This document shows, in pieces, positions 6,344-9,859 of a stretch of 9,859 nt of DNA. This DNA comes from CAZTCJ01 sp964612085 (GTDB taxonomy: Bacteria; Pseudomonadota; Alphaproteobacteria; JAJFIK01), in NCBI GenBank assembly GCA_964612085.1, contig CAZTCJ010000117.1:1-9859 (forward strand), read 5' to 3'. The notes under the pieces were generated by a model. It saw nothing but the letters and a program-made list of their open reading frames with translations, did not search any database and was not told the DNA's origin. Position numbers and translations under genes: made by a program. How positions within the stretch are numbered: the stretch's first letter is position 1; every line of letters starts with the position of its first letter.

Positions 6344-7729
6344 TCAGCGCGTGATCTTGAAGGTATCGATCACGTCGTTATTGGCGTTTGCATCGACCTT
6401 ATGGGTGACCACGGACAATTCACCCTGACCGCTCAGGGAAATCATGGCGTAGTAATAGGCGCTGTCATCGGCCACGGCCATATAGGCCGGGATCGTCTCA
6501 GGCAGATTGGGCTGGAGACGGGCATGGCGGCCCGACGGGCTCACCTTGGCATAGACCACGCCGTCCCACCGGTCATAAAGCCCGCGCTCCTGAGAGCCGA
6601 TCTTGGGCTTACCGTCCGCGCCGCCCATCAGCGGCAGCGTGCGCTCATAGGACTGGTCGTGACCGCTCAAATGCAGATCCACCTGCTGGCGCTCCAGGAT
6701 GGGCACGATCGCGGCCTGGAGGCTGGGATCCGGCGGATGGGTCTGACCGGCGCCGAAAAGCGGCCCGTGCTGATAGACCACAAGGAAGCGCTGGCCGCGC
6801 GCCCGGGCCGCCTCCAAATCCGCTTCAAGCCAGTCCAGCGCGTCCTTGCCGGGGACGGCGCCAGTGCCCGGTTCGAAGAAGCCGACGAAATGGGCATCGA
6901 GCACGTCGAAGGAGAAAGACAGTCCGTCCGGGGAATAAGATCCGGCCCAGCCTTGGGTCAGGCGCGGCTTCCATTGGGACGTATCGCTGCCGTGGCAGCA
7001 TTCCAGATTGCCGTACTGCGCCAGAAAGGGCGATCGGGTGAACACGGACTGCCATTCCTGGAACCATTGCTGGATCGCCGGTTCGGCCATGGCATAGCGG
7101 CCGTCATCGAGCGCGCAGGCGTAGTCGCCGCCGCCCAGAATATAATCGGGGCGCGCTTGGCTCAGGGAGGCGCGGGTGACCTCGACGCCGGCGCTGCGGC
7201 CATCGGGGCGGTCGCGCAGGCAGAGATCGCTGACGAAGGCGAGCGATACAGGGCCGGTTTCGGGCAATGTCCGGGTGCGGAAGGTCTCGGACCAGGGTCC
7301 CGCGCCCCTCAAATCGCTCGAGACCCGGTATTCATAGACCGTGCCCGGCTCAAGCCCCTCGATGGTGGTCCGGTGGATGTGCCCCGCGCCTTTCAGGAAA
7401 CCGTTCGGCGGGGCCGGTACGCTCACCGCCTTGGCTTCCCGCCATCCGCCCAGGCCGTCCGGCCGGTAGCTGACGCGGGCGTCCTGGAGGGGATTGGCGG
7501 TCTCCCAATAAACGGAAAAGCCGCGCTTAAGATCGGGCGCGCCCGCCAGGTGAATGGCTTTGGCGCCGCCCACCTGTTCCACGGAGATCGGACTGCACAG
7601 CAGGGCTTTCGCACACAAGGTCTCGGGCCCTGCGCGCAACAGCACCGCAACGAGGCCAAAGCCGACAATGGCGCCGCCCATGCCAAAGGCCAGAAGAAAC
7701 CGCGCCAAACCGGACTTCAAGAAACTCAT
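6344..7729 (-). CDS. Purple acid phosphatase-like metallophosphoesterase, membrane-anchored or exported, altered active site
   Basis: The 461-residue protein starts with a hydrophobic segment at about 10-32 after KSGLAR, a signal anchor or uncleaved signal. A fibronectin-like domain of the purple acid phosphatase N-terminal type follows (about 68-155; SVYWETANP, GLEPGTVYEYRV). Then comes a calcineurin-like phosphoesterase domain (about 160-365). Relative to the five purple acid phosphatase motifs it keeps D168, D202, N241, H321 and H357. It lacks the GDxxY tyrosine at the usual spacing (Y203 is one residue after D202, C205 sits at the expected place), has GNLE for GNHE, and GHDQ for GHxH (Q359). 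SYERT after the last motif is family-like. It may be a weak, metal-shifted or inactive enzyme; the substrate is unknown. The start is supported by GGGGAA 7 nt upstream. It precedes the lipoprotein gene by 35 nt. Confidence 0.85.
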   Translation of the reverse strand: MSFLKSGLARFLLAFGMGGAIVGFGLVAVLLRAGPETLCAKALLCSPISVEQVGGAKAIHLAGAPDLKRGFSVYWETANPLQDARVSYRPDGLGGWREAKAVSVPAPPNGFLKGAGHIHRTTIEGLEPGTVYEYRVSSDLRGAGPWSETFRTRTLPETGPVSLAFVSDLCLRDRPDGRSAGVEVTRASLSQARPDYILGGGDYACALDDGRYAMAEPAIQQWFQEWQSVFTRSPFLAQYGNLECCHGSDTSQWKPRLTQGWAGSYSPDGLSFSFDVLDAHFVGFFEPGTGAVPGKDALDWLEADLEAARARGQRFLVVYQHGPLFGAGQTHPPDPSLQAAIVPILERQQVDLHLSGHDQSYERTLPLMGGADGKPKIGSQERGLYDRWDGVVYAKVSPSGRHARLQPNLPETIPAYMAVADDSAYYYAMISLSGQGELSVVTHKVDANANNDVIDTFKITR

Positions 7730-7736
7730 GATCCCA

Positions 7737-7742
7737 TTCCCC
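7737..7742 (-). promoter_or_regulatory. Ribosome binding site of the phosphatase-like gene
   Basis: On the - strand this reads GGGGAA, 7 nt before the ATG at 7729. It is a reasonable Shine-Dalgarno match and supports the chosen start. Confidence 0.5.
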
Positions 7743-7763
7743 GGACGCCCTTTGTTTACGATC

Positions 7764-7792
7764 GGACCGTATCATGAGGGTATCGCCGGTCC
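7764..7792. repeat. Inverted repeat around the candidate -10 element
   Basis: GGACCG (7764-7769) and CGGTCC (7787-7792) are perfect 6-nt inverted arms separated by 17 nt. One arm abuts the predicted -35 of the - strand promoter and the other covers the predicted transcript start. It could be an operator for a dimeric regulator, but arms this short also occur by chance in GC-rich DNA. Confidence 0.35.
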
Positions 7793-7799
7793 ATCACAA
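7771..7799 (-). promoter_or_regulatory. Candidate sigma-70-type promoter for the phosphatase/lipoprotein pair
   Basis: On the - strand TTGTGA (7794-7799, 4 of 6 matches to TTGACA) and CATGAT (7771-7776, 4 of 6 matches to TATAAT) are separated by exactly 17 nt. This would place the transcript start near 7764 and leave a leader of about 35 nt that contains the GGGGAA site. The placement between divergent genes is right, but both hexamers are imperfect. Confidence 0.4.
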
Positions 7800-7810
7800 T
7801 CTTAAGCGGA

Positions 7811-7836
7811 CTCGAGAGCGCTGGATGCCCTCGAGA
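7811..7836. repeat. Pair of CTCGAGA direct repeats upstream of the secreted-protein gene
   Basis: CTCGAGA occurs at 7811-7817 and 7830-7836, a period of 19 nt (close to two helical turns). The inner CTCGAG is itself palindromic. The second copy ends 10 nt before the ATG at 7847. The repeats may be regulator half-sites or coincidence; I see no good + strand promoter or Shine-Dalgarno sequence in this 117-nt intergenic stretch. Confidence 0.3.
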
Positions 7837-7846
7837 ACATAACCCC

Positions 7847-8296
7847 ATGACGTCTTTCAGAACACCGAAGCTGATCCTGACCGCCGCGCTGGTCCTGCTC
7901 TTTGGCCTGCAAAGTCCTTATGCGGCGGCTGCGGGGGGCAAGGGCGCCGGGGACGAAGAACCGGGTAAAGAGCCGTCCGTCGCCATGCCCATCCTCATCG
8001 CGCCCGTCATGCAGGGGCGGCGGTTCTGGGGGCATGCCTATTTCGCCTTCGAGATGACGGTCGCCCATGAAATCTGGCGTGTGCGCAAACAGGTCCACCG
8101 GATCCAGGATCATTTCGTCCGGACGGTGTATGCCGAGCCGTTCCAGCTCGAGCGCATCGAGATCCTGGACGAGCGCGCCAAGGCGCGGGAAATAAAAGCC
8201 TATGTCAAAGGGCTGGAAGAGGCGGCGCGCACGATCGCCGGTGCGAATACGGTGGACCGGCTTGTCATCGTCGATGTCGGCTTCAGGCCTCTTTGA
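7847..8296 (+). CDS. Small secreted protein of unknown function
   Basis: The 149-residue protein has a clear Sec-type signal peptide: RTPK, a hydrophobic core at about 9-21, and an SPYAAAA cleavage region near residue 29. A short G/E/K/D-rich linker (30-43) follows, then one compact domain (about 45-149). The domain opens with a strand resembling MPILIAPVMQGR, then FAFEMTVAHEI, then a helical stretch containing RKQVHRIQDHFVRTVY. The pattern of a proline-led strand, a second strand, and a helix with a RxxxxxIxDxF-type motif recalls FliL-like periplasmic domains, but I cannot confirm the relationship. No transmembrane anchor is visible after the signal. It lies 174 nt before hppA and divergent from the phosphatase gene. 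No strong ribosome binding site precedes the ATG, yet the signal peptide begins right after it, which supports this start. Confidence 0.75.
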   Translation: MTSFRTPKLILTAALVLLFGLQSPYAAAAGGKGAGDEEPGKEPSVAMPILIAPVMQGRRFWGHAYFAFEMTVAHEIWRVRKQVHRIQDHFVRTVYAEPFQLERIEILDERAKAREIKAYVKGLEEAARTIAGANTVDRLVIVDVGFRPL

Positions 8297-8315
8297 GCGC
8301 GGATGCCTCGTCATT

Positions 8316-8336
8316 CAGGCGCATTGAGCAGGCGCA
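8316..8336. repeat. CAGGCGCA direct repeat upstream of hppA
   Basis: Two perfect 8-nt copies, CAGGCGCA, lie at 8316-8323 and 8329-8336 with a 13-nt period, just after the stop of the secreted-protein gene. They could be a binding site or a small slippage product; no function can be assigned. Confidence 0.35.
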
Positions 8337-8360
8337 AAAACGGTCTCGGTTGCGTTGGCT

Positions 8361-8374
8361 TGCCAGTTTTGGCA
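8361..8374. repeat. Small hairpin in the hppA leader region
   Basis: TGCCA (8361-8365) and TGGCA (8370-8374) form a perfect 5-bp inverted repeat with a 4-nt GTTT loop. No T-run follows, so it is not an intrinsic terminator. It could be an operator or a weak RNA stem. Confidence 0.3.
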
Positions 8375-8397
8375 TGGTCCGCGCGCTTTCAAGCAAA

Positions 8398-8425
8398 CTG
8401 ACCAGAATTGGCGACGGGGCGTAAT
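8398..8425 (+). promoter_or_regulatory. Weak candidate promoter for hppA
   Basis: CTGACC (8398-8403) and CGTAAT (8420-8425) each match the sigma-70 consensus at 4 of 6 positions with a 16-nt spacer. The leader would be about 39 nt and include the strong ribosome binding site. It is the best pair I found in the 174-nt gap, but the match is poor. Confidence 0.25.
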
Positions 8426-8456
8426 AGGGGGCCACTTCGCCGCAGATCGAGAGTCC

Positions 8457-8465
8457 GAGAGGAAG
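8457..8465 (+). promoter_or_regulatory. Ribosome binding site of hppA
   Basis: GAGAGGAAG ends 5 nt before the ATG at 8471. It is purine-rich and well spaced, which fixes the hppA start. Confidence 0.65.
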
Positions 8466-8470
8466 AACAA

Positions 8471-9859
8471 ATGGATACGATGTGGCTCGTCATCGCTTCG
8501 GGTCTGCTGGCCTTGGGCTATGGTGCTTACACCATCCGCTCCGTGCTGGCCGAGAGCCCGGGCAACGCCAAAATGCAGGAAGTCGCCGGCGCCATTCAGG
8601 AAGGGGCGCAGGCCTATCTCAATCGCCAGTACACGACCATCGCCATGATCGGCGCCGTGATTTTCGTTCTGGTCTGGATCGTTTTCGACCACTGGGTGGC
8701 CTTTGGCTTTCTGATCGGCGCGGCGTTCTCAGGGCTCGCGGGCTTCATCGGCATGCTCGTCTCGGTGCGCGCCAATGTGCGCACGACGGAAGCCTCGCGG
8801 ACCGGCCTGGCCAAAGGGCTTTCGGTGGCGTTCCGCTCCGGCGCCGTCACCGGCATGCTGGTGGTGGGTCTCGGCCTGCTGGCGGTGGCGGGCTATTACG
8901 CCATTCTGTCGAGCGCCATCGGCTTCGATAATGGCGAGCATGTGAACCGCACCATCATCGACGCCCTTGTGGCGCTCGGTCTTGGCGCGTCGCTGATTTC
9001 CATTTTCGCCCGTCTGGGCGGCGGCATCTTCACCAAGGGCGCCGATGTGGGCGGCGACCTCGTCGGCAAGGTCGAAGCGGGCATTCCGGAAGACGATCCG
9101 CGCAACGCCGCGACCATCGCCGATAATGTCGGTGATAATGTGGGCGACTGCGCAGGCATGGCCGCCGACCTCTTCGAGACCTTCGCGGTGACCGTGGTCG
9201 CGACCATGGTGCTTGCTTCCATCTTCTTTATTTCCGGTCAGCCCAATCTGGCGGCGGACGGCTCCGTGCTGGTCTCGGCGGCGGACCGGGCGACCATGCT
9301 GGCCAATGCCCAGACCATGATGCTCTATCCGCTGGCCATCGGCGCCGCCTGCATCATCACCTCGATCATCGGTACCTTCTTCGTGCGGCTGGGATCGAGC
9401 CAGAGCGTCATGGGCGCGCTTTATAAGGGTTTCATCGCCACCGCCGTCCTGTCGCTGGTGGCCTTGTGGTTCCTGACCGACTTTATCGTCGGCACCGAGC
9501 CTTTGACCGTTTACCTGCGCGACTTCGCAGGCAACGAGACCACGGCTGAGGTCACCGGCACGGCGCTCTTCTGGTGCGGCGCGGTCGGCCTTGCGGTCAC
9601 CGGCCTCATCGTCTGGATCACGGAATATTATACGGGTACGAATTTCCGTCCCGTTCAGTCCGTGGCCAAGGCGTCCGAAAGCGGCCATGGCACCAATGTG
9701 ATCCAGGGCCTGGCCGTTTCCATGGAAGCGACCGCGCTGCCGGCCCTCGTCATCGTGGCGGGCATCGTCATCTCTTACATGATCGCGTGTCTGTTCGGCA
9801 TCGCCATCGCGGTGACGACCATGCTGGCGCTCGCCGGCATGGTCGTGGCGCTCGACGCC
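8471..9859 (+). CDS. hppA: Membrane-bound proton-translocating pyrophosphatase, N-terminal part (3' end outside window)
   Basis: HppA is an inner-membrane pump that couples pyrophosphate hydrolysis to ion export, usually protons. The window holds 463 codons with no stop; family members have about 670-720 residues, so roughly a third is missing. The sequence is a series of hydrophobic helices, starting with one at about 4-26. The catalytic loop is intact: GGGIFTKGADVG at 183-194 with K189 and D192, D196, VEAGIPEDDPRN at 201-212, DNVGDNVGDCAG at 218-229, then MAADLFET. Later come EYYTGTNFRPV and SMEATALPAL. The residue that separates potassium-dependent from potassium-independent enzymes (in the GNTT motif) lies past the right edge, so the subtype cannot be called. 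It is most likely transcribed from its own promoter in the 174-nt gap. Confidence 0.97.
   Translation, partial: MDTMWLVIASGLLALGYGAYTIRSVLAESPGNAKMQEVAGAIQEGAQAYLNRQYTTIAMIGAVIFVLVWIVFDHWVAFGFLIGAAFSGLAGFIGMLVSVRANVRTTEASRTGLAKGLSVAFRSGAVTGMLVVGLGLLAVAGYYAILSSAIGFDNGEHVNRTIIDALVALGLGASLISIFARLGGGIFTKGADVGGDLVGKVEAGIPEDDPRNAATIADNVGDNVGDCAGMAADLFETFAVTVVATMVLASIFFISGQPNLAADGSVLVSAADRATMLANAQTMMLYPLAIGAACIITSIIGTFFVRLGSSQSVMGALYKGFIATAVLSLVALWFLTDFIVGTEPLTVYLRDFAGNETTAEVTGTALFWCGAVGLAVTGLIVWITEYYTGTNFRPVQSVAKASESGHGTNVIQGLAVSMEATALPALVIVAGIVISYMIACLFGIAIAVTTMLALAGMVVALDA

Noticed and set aside
6401..7777. A 458-codon open frame on the + strand opposite the phosphatase-like gene
   Set aside because: It is the antisense shadow of a GC-rich gene. 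Its translation shows no recognisable domain, while the - strand product has a membrane segment, a fibronectin-like domain and phosphoesterase motifs in order.
8297..8340. Possible intrinsic terminator after the secreted-protein gene, ahead of an A-run at 8336-8340
   Set aside because: Only 4-bp GCCT/AGGC pairing is possible and the run is of A rather than T in the direction of transcription; the reverse strand has no gene ending there.
8729..9688. A 319-codon open frame on the - strand opposite hppA
   Set aside because: Its translation is rich in H, D, G and R, as expected for the reverse of a membrane-protein gene, and hppA on the + strand is unambiguous.
1..9859. Defence system, mobile element, prophage or CRISPR array
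   Set aside because: No transposase, integrase, nuclease, toxin-antitoxin or regularly spaced repeat was found on either strand; nearly all DNA is assigned to core metabolic or envelope genes.

Overview
The window is a GC-rich, densely packed piece of a bacterial chromosome. Gene content and order (glyA, nrdR, ribD, ribE, ribBA-type gene, ribH, nusB, thiL, then hppA) are typical of Alphaproteobacteria. I cannot name the genus from sequence alone. It looks like core chromosome: I found no mobile element, tRNA, rRNA, CRISPR array or phage gene.

Region 1 (1-5796, + strand) is one long coenzyme operon cut by the left window edge. It holds the 3' end of glyA (serine hydroxymethyltransferase), nrdR (repressor of ribonucleotide reductase genes), ribD, ribE, a ribBA-type fusion, ribH, nusB and thiL. 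Gaps are 17-21 nt or the genes overlap: three 4-nt ATGA stop/start overlaps (nrdR/ribD, ribE/ribBA, ribH/nusB) and one 8-nt overlap (nusB/thiL). Together the rib genes supply every dedicated riboflavin step except, apparently, GTP cyclohydrolase II. The C-terminal half of the RibBA protein keeps the GCH II fold signature but has lost all three zinc cysteines and the EGRGIGL catalytic motif. The organism should therefore carry a separate GCH II gene elsewhere.

Region 2 (5805-7729, - strand) runs convergently into thiL with an 8-nt gap. It encodes a membrane-anchored or exported purple-acid-phosphatase-like protein (fibronectin-like domain plus calcineurin-like domain with several altered active-site residues), followed by a small outer-membrane-type lipoprotein of unknown function. 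A plausible promoter for this pair lies at 7771-7799, with an inverted repeat around its -10 element.

Region 3 (7847-9859, + strand) holds a small secreted protein of unknown function and then hppA, a membrane-bound proton-pumping pyrophosphatase, which runs off the right edge. The 174-nt leader of hppA contains a short direct repeat, a small hairpin and a strong ribosome binding site.

I do not see a clearly new multi-gene system. The points most worth following up are the degenerate GCH II half of RibBA, the altered phosphatase active site with its partner lipoprotein, and the uncharacterised secreted protein next to hppA.
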